16,237 nucleotides of DNA from Selenomonadaceae bacterium. GTDB lineage: Bacteria > Bacillota > Negativicutes > Selenomonadales > Selenomonadaceae. Each line of letters opens with the position of its first letter. The first letter of the stretch is position 1. Location of the stretch: assembly GCA_016286075.1 (NCBI GenBank), contig JAEERZ010000020.1:1-16237 (forward strand), written 5' to 3'. The notes under the pieces are model-generated. The model had not been told where the DNA came from. It ran no database searches and was given only the letters and a program-made list of their open reading frames with translations. Shown here one piece after another: positions 6,009-12,447 of the stretch. The position numbers were made by a program, and so were the translations under genes.

Positions 6009-6950
6009 TCATTTCAGCATACTCTCCATAACACCATTGACTACAGTATAAGGATCCGTCTTGCGTGCCTTGATGTCCTCGACGTATCCGTCAATCTTGC
6101 CGCTGTCCACCAGTTTATGGCGTACATACTGGCCAATCTTGGCATCCAAGAGATCCAGCATCTCGTTTTTCGCACGCTCGGTACGACGTACAGTCAACTG
6201 CCCGTTTGCTTCGATATGGTCCCGATGTTTATGGAACGTGTCGACAACTTCCGTTATGCCGATATTCTGGTTCGCAACGGCTTTGAGAATCGGCGGACGC
6301 CAATCCTTCATCACACCGTCGAGATCAAGCATCATATTGAGCTCCGTCTGGAGCTTATCGGCCCCGTCGTGGTCGGCCTTGTTGATCGTGAAGATATCGC
6401 CGATTTCCAAAATACCGGCCTTGATGGCCTGAATATCGTCGCCCATTCCGGGAATCAAGACAACCATCGTCGTATCCGCCGCTTTTACGATGTCGACTTC
6501 GGACTGGCCTACGCCGACAGTCTCAACGAAAATAACGTCCACGCCGAAAGCGTCCATGACCTTGACGGCGTCCGCCGTCTTATGCGAAAGTCCTCCAAGG
6601 CTGCCGCGGGTACCCATGCTGCGGATGAAAACGCCCTCATCCATAGCCAGGTCATTCATACGAATGCGGTCACCGAGAATCGCACCGCCGGAGAACGGGC
6701 TGGTCGGGTCAATTGCTATAATGCCAACAGTCTTTCCGCGCGAACGGAATTCCTTCGCGAGCTTATCGGTAAGCGTGCTTTTTCCCGCGCCCGGAGGCCC
6801 CGTGATGCCAAGGACATACGCGTTGCCCGTATGCGGGTACAGTTGTTGCATGATTTCAGTCGCATTCTCACGCTCATTCTCGATAGCCGTAATAGCCTTC
6901 GCAAGCGCAAGACGGTTACCCTTCAGGACTTCATCAGCTATGTTCTCCAT
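6009..6950 (-). CDS. meaB: MeaB-type G-protein chaperone of methylmalonyl-CoA mutase
   Basis: A 313-residue P-loop GTPase of the MeaB/ArgK family, which gates B12 loading and protects or reactivates methylmalonyl-CoA mutase. The Walker A motif is GPPGAGKST at residues 51-59. An IDPTSPFSGGAILGDRIRM region (about 80-98) and ETVGVGQSE (about 140-150) are the family switch segments. NKAD (TINKADHDGAD) gives guanine specificity. The C-terminal ~60 residues form the dimerisation arm. The ATG at 6950 is chosen with AGGTGG 8 bases upstream; a GTG at 6962 would sit on that site. It lies between the B12-binding subunit and the epimerase, which fits its client. The older 'LAO/AO transport ATPase' label for this family is best ignored here. 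Confidence 0.95.
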   Translation of the reverse strand: MENIADEVLKGNRLALAKAITAIENERENATEIMQQLYPHTGNAYVLGITGPPGAGKSTLTDKLAKEFRSRGKTVGIIAIDPTSPFSGGAILGDRIRMNDLAMDEGVFIRSMGTRGSLGGLSHKTADAVKVMDAFGVDVIFVETVGVGQSEVDIVKAADTTMVVLIPGMGDDIQAIKAGILEIGDIFTINKADHDGADKLQTELNMMLDLDGVMKDWRPPILKAVANQNIGITEVVDTFHKHRDHIEANGQLTVRRTERAKNEMLDLLDAKIGQYVRHKLVDSGKIDGYVEDIKARKTDPYTVVNGVMESMLK

Positions 6951-6980
6951 AATTTGCACCACCTTTGGCAGTATAAAGGT

Positions 6981-7014
6981 TTGCCCTCAATGAAAATAAT
7001 TTCAAAGAGGGCAA
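6981..7014 (-). ncRNA. Hairpin between the B12-subunit gene and meaB
   Basis: TTGCCCTC (6981-6988) and GAGGGCAA (7007-7014) form a perfect 8-base stem, with an additional TGAAA/TTTCA-like pairing inside an AT-rich loop. The minus-strand 3' side continues AACCTTTATAC without a proper T-run, so it is at most a weak terminator. It could lower meaB expression relative to the mutase subunits or block 3' exonucleases. Confidence 0.4.
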
Positions 7015-7030
7015 TCCTTAACAGCTCAAA

Positions 7031-7420
7031 TTATTTTACATGCGCCTTGATGAAGTCGACAATAGCCGTCGTCGGGGTGCCCGGCGTGAAGACCTCAGCA
7101 ATGCCGGCATCCTTAAGAGCCGGGATATCGCCTTCGGGGATAACGCCGCCGCCGATGATCAGGGTGTCTTTCATGCCCTTCTCACGAACGAGGTTGACGA
7201 CTTTCGGGAAGAGGTGCGGATGCGCACCGGAAAGGATGCTCATCGCAACAACATTAACGTCCTCATCGGCAGCCGCCTGAGCAATCTGCTCCGGAGTCTG
7301 GCGGAGGCCCGTGTAGATGACCTCAAAACCGGCGTCGCGCAGAGCGCGCGCAACAACCTTGGCACCGCGATCATGACCATCCAGACCGGGCTTAGCAACT
7401 AAAACTCTGATTTTATCCAT
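7031..7420 (-). CDS. Methylmalonyl-CoA mutase, cobalamin-binding (small) subunit
   Basis: A 129-residue stand-alone B12-binding domain. It starts MDKIRVLVAKPGLDGHDRGA, containing the DxHxxG cobalamin motif: Asp14, His16 (lower cobalt ligand) and Gly19. The SILSGAH segment (about 60-67) and IIGGGVIPEGD (about 89-99) complete the Rossmann-like cobalamin fold. It would pair with the 558-residue catalytic subunit encoded immediately upstream to make a two-chain mutase, whereas the human and E. coli enzymes carry both parts in one chain. The ATG at 7420 has GGAGGG 9 bases upstream. The spacer from the mutase stop is 65 bases. The sequence corresponds closely to the C-terminal domain of fused mutases, so the assignment is firm. 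Confidence 0.95.
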   Translation of the reverse strand: MDKIRVLVAKPGLDGHDRGAKVVARALRDAGFEVIYTGLRQTPEQIAQAAADEDVNVVAMSILSGAHPHLFPKVVNLVREKGMKDTLIIGGGVIPEGDIPALKDAGIAEVFTPGTPTTAIVDFIKAHVK

Positions 7421-7485
7421 TATTCAATTCCCTCCAACAAATTGATTTACTGACCTGCTTTTTCTTAGAGAAGCCTACCTGTGAA

Positions 7486-9162
7486 TTACAGGCTGACATG
7501 AGCCTCATAGAGACCGAAGACTTCGCGCATGACGTTGCAGATCTCGCCGAGCGTCGCATACGTCTTGACAGCCTTCAGGATATGCGGCATGAGGTTCTCG
7601 TGCTCGTTCTTGCAGGCGTCTTTCAGCTCAGCAAGCGCAGCCTTGACAGCGTTGTTGTCGCGGCCCTTGGTCATCTTGTTGATCGGCTTGCCGGCCTTCA
7701 GGTCAGCCAGCTTCTTGCACTGCTCGACACCGACGGAAGCGTCAACCTTCAGGAGGCCCTTAGGCGGCTCTTCTTCCATCGTGTACTCGTTGACACCAAC
7801 GATGATGCGGCGCTTGTTCTCGACGTCCATCTGCCACTTGTAAGCCGAATCCTGAATTTCCTTCTGGATGTAGCCCTTCTCGATAGCAGCAACGGCGCCG
7901 CCGAGCTCGTCGATCTTCTTGATGTAGTCCCAAGCTTCCTTCTCGATGCGGTCGGTCATAGCCTCTACATAGTAGGAGCCAGCCAGCGGATCGATAACGT
8001 CGGCCAGGCCGCTCTCGTTAGCAACGATCTGCTGCGTGCGGAGAGCGATCGTGACGGATTCCTGCGTCGGCAGAGCCAGCGCCTCGTCACGGGAGTTCGT
8101 GTGGAGGGACTGCGTGCCGCCCATGACAGCAGCTGCCGTCTGGAGAGCAACGCGGATGATGTTGTTGTTCGGCTGCTGAGCAGTCAGCATCGAACCAGCC
8201 GTCTGCGTATGAACGCGGAGCATCTGGGATTTCGGCTTCTTCGCACCGAAACGCTCCTTCATGACCTTCGCCCAAACGCGGCGGGAAGCGCGGAACTTCG
8301 CGACCTCTTCGAGAACGTTGTTGTGAGCGTTCCAGAAGAAGGAGAGGCGACCCGCGAAATCGTCAACGTCCATGCCGGCCTTGATAGCGGCGTCAACGTA
8401 AGCGATACCATCGGCAATCGTGAACGCGATTTCCTGCGAAGCAGTGGAACCGGCTTCACGGATATGATAACCGGAGATCGAAATCGTATTCCACTTCGGA
8501 ACGTTCTTCGAGCAATACTCAAAGATGTTCGTGATGATACGCATCGACGGCTTCGGCGGGAAGATGTACGTGCCGCGAGCAGCATACTCTTTCAGGATAT
8601 CGTTCTGAATCGTGCCGCGCAGCTGATCAGCCGGAACGCCCTGCTCCTCAGCAACAGCGATATACATGGAGAGGAGGACGGACGCCGGAGCGTTGATCGT
8701 CATCGAAGTCGAAACCTTGCCGAGGTCGATCTGGTCGAACAGAACTTCCATATCAGCCAAGGAGTCGATAGCAACGCCGACTTTACCAACCTCGCCCTCG
8801 GAGATCGGATCATCGGAGTCATAACCAATCTGGGTCGGAAGGTCAAAAGCGCAGGAAAGGCCCGTGCCGCCGTTCGCGATCAGATAGCGATAACGCTCGT
8901 TGGAAGCCTTAGCCGTCGAGAAACCGGCATACATACGCATCGTCCAGAAACGGCCGCGATACATGGTCGGCTGAACGCCGCGGGTGAACGGATACTGGCC
9001 AGGGAAGCCGATCTCATCGGTGTAGGCCTCAACGCCCTTGATGTCGAGCGGAGTGTAGAGGCGCTGCTCCGGGAGATGCTTACGCTCCGGGGCCTTCTCG
9101 ATAGCTTTCGCTACGGCAGCTTCGTACTTTTCGAGTTCAGCTTTGATCTTTTCATTGCTCAT
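7486..9162 (-). CDS. mcmA: Methylmalonyl-CoA mutase, catalytic (large) subunit
   Basis: A 558-residue TIM-barrel subunit that rearranges succinyl-CoA to (R)-methylmalonyl-CoA using adenosylcobalamin held by the separate small subunit. The TRGVQPTMYRGRFWTMRMYAG stretch near residue 60-80 lines the CoA channel. Tyr78 (RMYAGFST) and Arg196 (AARGTYIFPP) are the pair that marks methylmalonyl- rather than isobutyryl- or 2-hydroxyisobutyryl-CoA mutases. His233 (SGYHIREAG) is the conserved active-site His. The chain stops after the linker helix (CNVMREVFGLYEAHVSL), where fused enzymes continue into the B12 domain. The ATG at 9162 has GGAGGG 10 bases upstream, slightly long. It follows the CoA-transferase gene after 72 bases with no terminator between. 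Confidence 0.96.
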   Translation of the reverse strand: MSNEKIKAELEKYEAAVAKAIEKAPERKHLPEQRLYTPLDIKGVEAYTDEIGFPGQYPFTRGVQPTMYRGRFWTMRMYAGFSTAKASNERYRYLIANGGTGLSCAFDLPTQIGYDSDDPISEGEVGKVGVAIDSLADMEVLFDQIDLGKVSTSMTINAPASVLLSMYIAVAEEQGVPADQLRGTIQNDILKEYAARGTYIFPPKPSMRIITNIFEYCSKNVPKWNTISISGYHIREAGSTASQEIAFTIADGIAYVDAAIKAGMDVDDFAGRLSFFWNAHNNVLEEVAKFRASRRVWAKVMKERFGAKKPKSQMLRVHTQTAGSMLTAQQPNNNIIRVALQTAAAVMGGTQSLHTNSRDEALALPTQESVTIALRTQQIVANESGLADVIDPLAGSYYVEAMTDRIEKEAWDYIKKIDELGGAVAAIEKGYIQKEIQDSAYKWQMDVENKRRIIVGVNEYTMEEEPPKGLLKVDASVGVEQCKKLADLKAGKPINKMTKGRDNNAVKAALAELKDACKNEHENLMPHILKAVKTYATLGEICNVMREVFGLYEAHVSL

Positions 9163-9234
9163 AATGGGTTTACCCTCCTATTTTTATTTGTTCGCCAATA
9201 TCAGTCGATGAATTATCTACGGGGTCGCGCCCTC

Positions 9235-10764
9235 TTATTTAACCTTCATCGAGCCGGTCTCGGCGAGCCTTACGTGGAACGACAGGGCTTCCTTCAGGAT
9301 GTGCGGCGTATGCGCTACGCCCTTCTCGAGGGTCGCCTTGAGTGCGCGATCGTAGTAGTCCTGCAGAAGCGGACGATACTCGGGATTCGCGCAGTTGTTG
9401 ATGATGAGTTTCGCGCGCTCACGCGGGCAAACGCCGCGGAGATCCGCAACGCCCTGCTCGGTGACAATGGCATCGACAACCTGCTGGCCATGGTCGACAT
9501 GCGAGACCATCGGGACAATCGAGGAGATGTCGCCGTTCTTCGCCGTGGACTGGGTCAGGAAGATCGTCAGATAGCCGTTGCGGGCAAAGTCGCCCGAGCC
9601 GCCGATACCGTTCATCATACGGGTACCGTTGACAAGAGTCGAGTTGATGTTGCCGTAAATGTCGGCCTCGATCGCCGTGTTCATCGCGATGACGCCAAGG
9701 CGACGAACGACTTCCGGGTTGTTGGAGATTTCCTCCGGACGAAGCATGATCTTCTTCTTGTACTTCTCGATGTTCTCGTAGAAGCGCTTCTGTCCATCCG
9801 GAGACGGAGTGAGCGACGTGCCGGACGCGAAGTCGAGCTTGCCGGCGTCGATCATGTCGAAGATGCCGTCCTGAATAACCTCGGTGTAAACCGTCAGGTG
9901 CTCATACTTCGAATTCACGAAACCGGAGAGAGCCGCGTTCGCGACGTTGCCGACGCCGGACTGGAGCGGCAGCAGGTTCTGAGGCATACGGCCTGCCTTG
10001 ACCTCGCCATCCAGGAAGTCGATGAGGTTGCCCGCCATCTTCTTCGCGACGTCGTCCACCGCTGCCAGCGGACGAACCTTATCGGTGACATCCGTCGGAA
10101 CGATGAATTTGATTTTCGCCGGATCGCACGGAATGAACGGCGTGCCGATGCGAGTGTCGGGCCGAACCACCGGGATCGGGAGACGATACGGAGGATCCAG
10201 AGGAACGTAGATATCGTGCATTCCCTCAAGAGCCAACGGCTGGGAGGTATTGACCTCAACGATGACAACATCCGCAGTCTGGACATAGGACGGAGCATTA
10301 CCGACAGAAGTCGTCGGAATGAGATTGCCCTCTTCCGTGATTGCGGCGGCCTCAACGATGGCAACGTCAATCTTCTTGCCCTTCATGAAGCCATAGCGGG
10401 CCATCTGCGCCGAGGCGCTCAGATCGAGATCGCAGTACGAAATCTCACCCGTGTTGATGCCCTTCTGTATGTCCTTGTTCGTCTGGTAAGGCATACGGAA
10501 ATCAATGCCCTTAACCGCTGCCAATTCGCCGTCAAGCTCAGGGCCTACAGAAGCGCCGGTCCAAAGATTGATTTTGAACGGTGTCTTCTTCATGCGCTCA
10601 GCCAAAGCGTGCGGTACAGCCTTCGGATAACCGGACGGCGTAAAGCCGCTCGTACCGATGCTCATTCCCGGCTTGATAAACTCGGCGGCCTCTTCGGCCG
10701 TTACGATCTTATCCTGCAGAGCCTTGTTCCGAACGCGATCAAGAATGTCGTTCTTTCCAACCAT
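9235..10764 (-). CDS. scpC: Succinate:propionyl-CoA CoA-transferase (acetyl-CoA hydrolase/transferase family)
   Basis: A 509-residue member of the class I CoA-transferase subgroup that includes acetyl-CoA:succinate and propionyl-CoA:succinate transferases. The catalytic Glu is Glu295 in VYTEVIQDG, which forms the gamma-glutamyl-CoA thioester. The C-terminal domain has the NGIGGSGDFARNGYL motif and an LTQSTAKNGD strand. It lacks a signal peptide and is cytoplasmic. It heads the methylmalonyl-CoA genes, so the likely reaction is succinate + propionyl-CoA to succinyl-CoA + propionate, the last step of fermentation and the first of the next turn. Acetate or butyrate could be alternative acceptors; sequence alone does not exclude this. 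The start at 10764 is supported by GGAGGT 6 bases upstream. A promoter and folded leader precede it. Confidence 0.93.
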   Translation of the reverse strand: MVGKNDILDRVRNKALQDKIVTAEEAAEFIKPGMSIGTSGFTPSGYPKAVPHALAERMKKTPFKINLWTGASVGPELDGELAAVKGIDFRMPYQTNKDIQKGINTGEISYCDLDLSASAQMARYGFMKGKKIDVAIVEAAAITEEGNLIPTTSVGNAPSYVQTADVVIVEVNTSQPLALEGMHDIYVPLDPPYRLPIPVVRPDTRIGTPFIPCDPAKIKFIVPTDVTDKVRPLAAVDDVAKKMAGNLIDFLDGEVKAGRMPQNLLPLQSGVGNVANAALSGFVNSKYEHLTVYTEVIQDGIFDMIDAGKLDFASGTSLTPSPDGQKRFYENIEKYKKKIMLRPEEISNNPEVVRRLGVIAMNTAIEADIYGNINSTLVNGTRMMNGIGGSGDFARNGYLTIFLTQSTAKNGDISSIVPMVSHVDHGQQVVDAIVTEQGVADLRGVCPRERAKLIINNCANPEYRPLLQDYYDRALKATLEKGVAHTPHILKEALSFHVRLAETGSMKVK

Positions 10765-10784
10765 TAAAAAACCTCCTTTAATTT

Positions 10785-10802
10785 ACGGCCTAAAATGGCC
10801 GT
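10785..10802 (-). ncRNA. Hairpin just ahead of the CoA-transferase ribosome binding site
   Basis: ACGGCC and GGCCGT form a perfect 6-base stem around ATTTTA on the minus strand, ending about 7 bases before the GGAGGT. It leaves the ribosome binding site free, so it could hold the leader open or act as a ribosome-access switch with the larger fold at 10807-10903. Confidence 0.45.
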
Positions 10803-10806
10803 TATT

Positions 10807-10903
10807 TTGACGCCTGGATGGCTGACTTTTTCCGCCGCGACCCGATTACTCGCATCCGTCAGGCCGCTTCGGAAAAAGTTGTTCCAGCCCTCACGGGCGT
10901 CAA
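10807..10903 (-). promoter_or_regulatory. Long folded 5' leader of the CoA-transferase/mutase operon (candidate cis-regulatory RNA)
   Basis: Nested pairings on the minus-strand transcript: TTGACGCC (10896-10903) with GGCGTCAA (10807-10814), 8 pairs; GGCTG (10885-10889) with CAGCC (10820-10824), 5 pairs; ACTTTTTCCG (10870-10879) with CGGAAAAAGT (10825-10834), 10 pairs; and inside, CCTGA with TCGGG plus a short GCG/CGC. The element starts only about 9 bases after the predicted transcription start and ends about 43 bases before the ATG. It contains no start codon with a ribosome binding site. I do not recognise it as a cobalamin riboswitch or any other named class. A regulatory role is inference from position and pairing. 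Confidence 0.55.
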
Positions 10904-10918
10904 TTTCTTCCGTGTATT

Positions 10919-10947
10919 AGTGTAACACTCCGGGGGCTCATAGTCAA
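10919..10947 (-). promoter_or_regulatory. Sigma-A promoter of the CoA-transferase/mutase operon
   Basis: On the minus strand TTGACT (10942-10947, five of six consensus bases) and TACACT (10919-10924, four of six) are separated by exactly 17 bases. Transcription would begin near 10912, just ahead of the folded leader. It is the best promoter match in the 396-base gene-free region. Confidence 0.65.
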
Positions 10948-11089
10948 GTAAAACAGCCGACTTTCCTTCGTATTTTTTGACAATTCCCGCAATGCGGACA
11001 ACTGTATTTTCCCGAAAGTCTATCTCCCATATATGGACATTTTTTATTTTTTTGTGCACAAAAAAGTACAATATATCGAAATTCAAGAA
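10948..11089. promoter_or_regulatory. AT-rich upstream region with palindromic candidate operators
   Basis: This is the rest of the gene-free stretch between the operon promoter and the upstream terminator. It holds an 18-bp perfect palindrome at 11048-11065 (TTTTTTGTGCACAAAAAA) and a smaller CCGCA-A-TGCGG palindrome at 10988-10998, about 45 bases upstream of the -35. Either may be bound by a transcription factor. I see no credible gene here; a weak TTG-started frame (11086-10859) lacks a ribosome binding site and covers the promoter. Confidence 0.4.
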
Positions 11090-11126
11090 AACGGGAAAAC
11101 GAGCATTTTTGCATCGTTTTCCCGTT
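11090..11126 (-). terminator. Rho-independent terminator after the O-antigen-ligase-like gene
   Basis: AACGGGAAAACGA pairs with TCGTTTTCCCGTT over 13 bases. The GCA/TGC extension forms an A-rich loop, and the minus-strand 3' side continues TTCTTGAATTT. It lies about 35 bases after the stop codon at 11161 and closes the valS/folC-side transcription unit. Confidence 0.85.
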
Positions 11127-11160
11127 GAAAATCAAGCGTTTCGTAGCGCCTTATAGGTCT

Positions 11161-12447
11161 TTATTCCCTCATTTTGTGTCTTCCGGAACTTCCGTATCTG
11201 ATCCTGCGCGCGGCCATAGCCAGCGCACAGCCCATCCAAAGGAGCATGGACGACGGAATATTGAACAACACGTGGTCCGTGATGCCGCCCAAAGCCACCG
11301 TGACAAGAGCCAACCCGCATCCTAACTCGAACCGCCGAACCAACGGGGTTCCTCCCGAAATGGACAAGTTGAACGCCGACAGCATCGTGCCGAAGAAAAA
11401 CCAGAAATACGCGGCCGCGCCGATGACGCCGATCTCTGCCGCATAGTGCAGATAAAGATTGTGCGCGTGGAACATCTCCGTCGAGGCGTTGTTGATATAG
11501 AAATCATATTCCGGATAGACCTTCAGGAAAGAGCCCCATCCGATGCCGAGCAGCGGGTGATCCATGATCATGGCGGCGCTGCTTTCCCAAAGCGCCAGCC
11601 GCATTTCCGAAGAAGTATCCGTCTTGGTGAACACGGACATGAGCCGATCCGCCAAAACAGGCTCCGCGAGCAGCGCAAGCGCGCAGACGACGATACAGCC
11701 CAGCAATATGCGCCGATCCTTCAGCGTCCCGTACCCTGCCAGCGTCAGCAGGACCGCGAAGCAAGCGCCGCGCGCATAGGTCAGCGCCAAAGCTCCCAAG
11801 AGCACCAAAAGGGCGACGCCGTATTTCCGCCGTCCGCCGGGATCCTCCTCGGTCATGAAGAAGGCAAAGACCATGGCGATGACCTCGCCCAGATAACCGG
11901 CGAAAATGTTCGGATTCTTCCATGTGGAGAAAATCCGTTTTTTCAGTTCGGGGAAAGCCTCGCCGTCCACCCATTTCGTATCGGTCGTGTTCATATCGAG
12001 CCCGAAGGCCAACTGGCAGAAACCGTACAGCACGCAGAAGAAGGCCGAGTACCCGAGCGCTTTCAGGACGCCCTGGAGCTGCCTTTCCGTCCGGAGCGTC
12101 TGCCCCGCTAAAAGATAGGTGAACAGGTAAGAGCTGATCAGGACATAATAATTGTAGAAACTGGCCATCCGGTCCGGCGCCACTGCGACGGAAGCGCCGC
12201 CGATCAGGACAAAAAAGGCAATCGGCACGTCGTAAGGAAGCCTGCGGAAATGAAAACCGGGGTCGCGTATCCAGCGCCAAATCAGGAAAAAGACGCCGAG
12301 CGCCAAAGCACCGGAAGCAATCCACGGATTGAGCGCGATGAAGAAGGCCTCCAGCCGAAGCGCGAAATAGCAGCGGTTTTCCATCGCCCGTTGGCGGCTG
12401 TGCAGTTTTTTCCGTTCAATGCTGCTCATCGTTTCCGAATCAGACAT
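11161..12447 (-). CDS. O-antigen ligase/polymerase family (Wzy_C) integral membrane protein
   Basis: A 428-residue polytopic inner-membrane protein with roughly ten to twelve hydrophobic segments. The Wzy_C signature lies in the C-terminal half: HPLLGIGWGSFLKVYPEY, then a periplasmic loop with AHNLYLHYAAEIGVIGAA. This matches O-antigen ligases (WaaL) and polymerases (Wzy), which join undecaprenyl-linked sugars to lipid A-core or to each other. Exact substrate cannot be told. The chosen ATG at 12447 has AGGAGG 9 bases upstream; an upstream in-frame start at 12495 would add a basic segment already encoded inside folC. The ATG lies within folC, overlapping its end by 8 bases (ATGTCTGA), which suggests translational coupling. 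Unusual company for folC, as no other glycan genes are visible. Some pilin O-oligosaccharyltransferases share this fold. Confidence 0.85.
   Translation of the reverse strand: MSDSETMSSIERKKLHSRQRAMENRCYFALRLEAFFIALNPWIASGALALGVFFLIWRWIRDPGFHFRRLPYDVPIAFFVLIGGASVAVAPDRMASFYNYYVLISSYLFTYLLAGQTLRTERQLQGVLKALGYSAFFCVLYGFCQLAFGLDMNTTDTKWVDGEAFPELKKRIFSTWKNPNIFAGYLGEVIAMVFAFFMTEEDPGGRRKYGVALLVLLGALALTYARGACFAVLLTLAGYGTLKDRRILLGCIVVCALALLAEPVLADRLMSVFTKTDTSSEMRLALWESSAAMIMDHPLLGIGWGSFLKVYPEYDFYINNASTEMFHAHNLYLHYAAEIGVIGAAAYFWFFFGTMLSAFNLSISGGTPLVRRFELGCGLALVTVALGGITDHVLFNIPSSMLLWMGCALAMAARRIRYGSSGRHKMRE

Noticed and set aside
5926..6012. N-terminal extension of the epimerase to 6012 with a Cys-rich CACGC motif
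   Set aside because: The start at 5925 has an ideal ribosome binding site and matches family length; the extension has none and lies in the intergenic spacer.
7498..10767. A 1089-codon open frame on the plus strand opposite the CoA-transferase and mutase genes
   Set aside because: It is antisense to two firmly identified genes and their spacer. It stays open because those genes rarely use TTA, CTA and TCA codons in the relevant phase; the product is rich in Arg, Asp and Val without any recognisable domain, and no ribosome binding site or promoter supports it.
10807..10903. Cobalamin riboswitch ahead of the B12-dependent mutase operon
   Set aside because: Expected from the pathway, but I cannot find the conserved B12-box or core elements; the fold is a long nested stem instead.
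10859..11086. A 75-codon minus-strand frame upstream of the CoA-transferase gene
   Set aside because: Part of its translation looks protein-like, but it starts with TTG inside the terminator's T-rich tail, has no ribosome binding site, and covers the predicted operon promoter and part of the leader.
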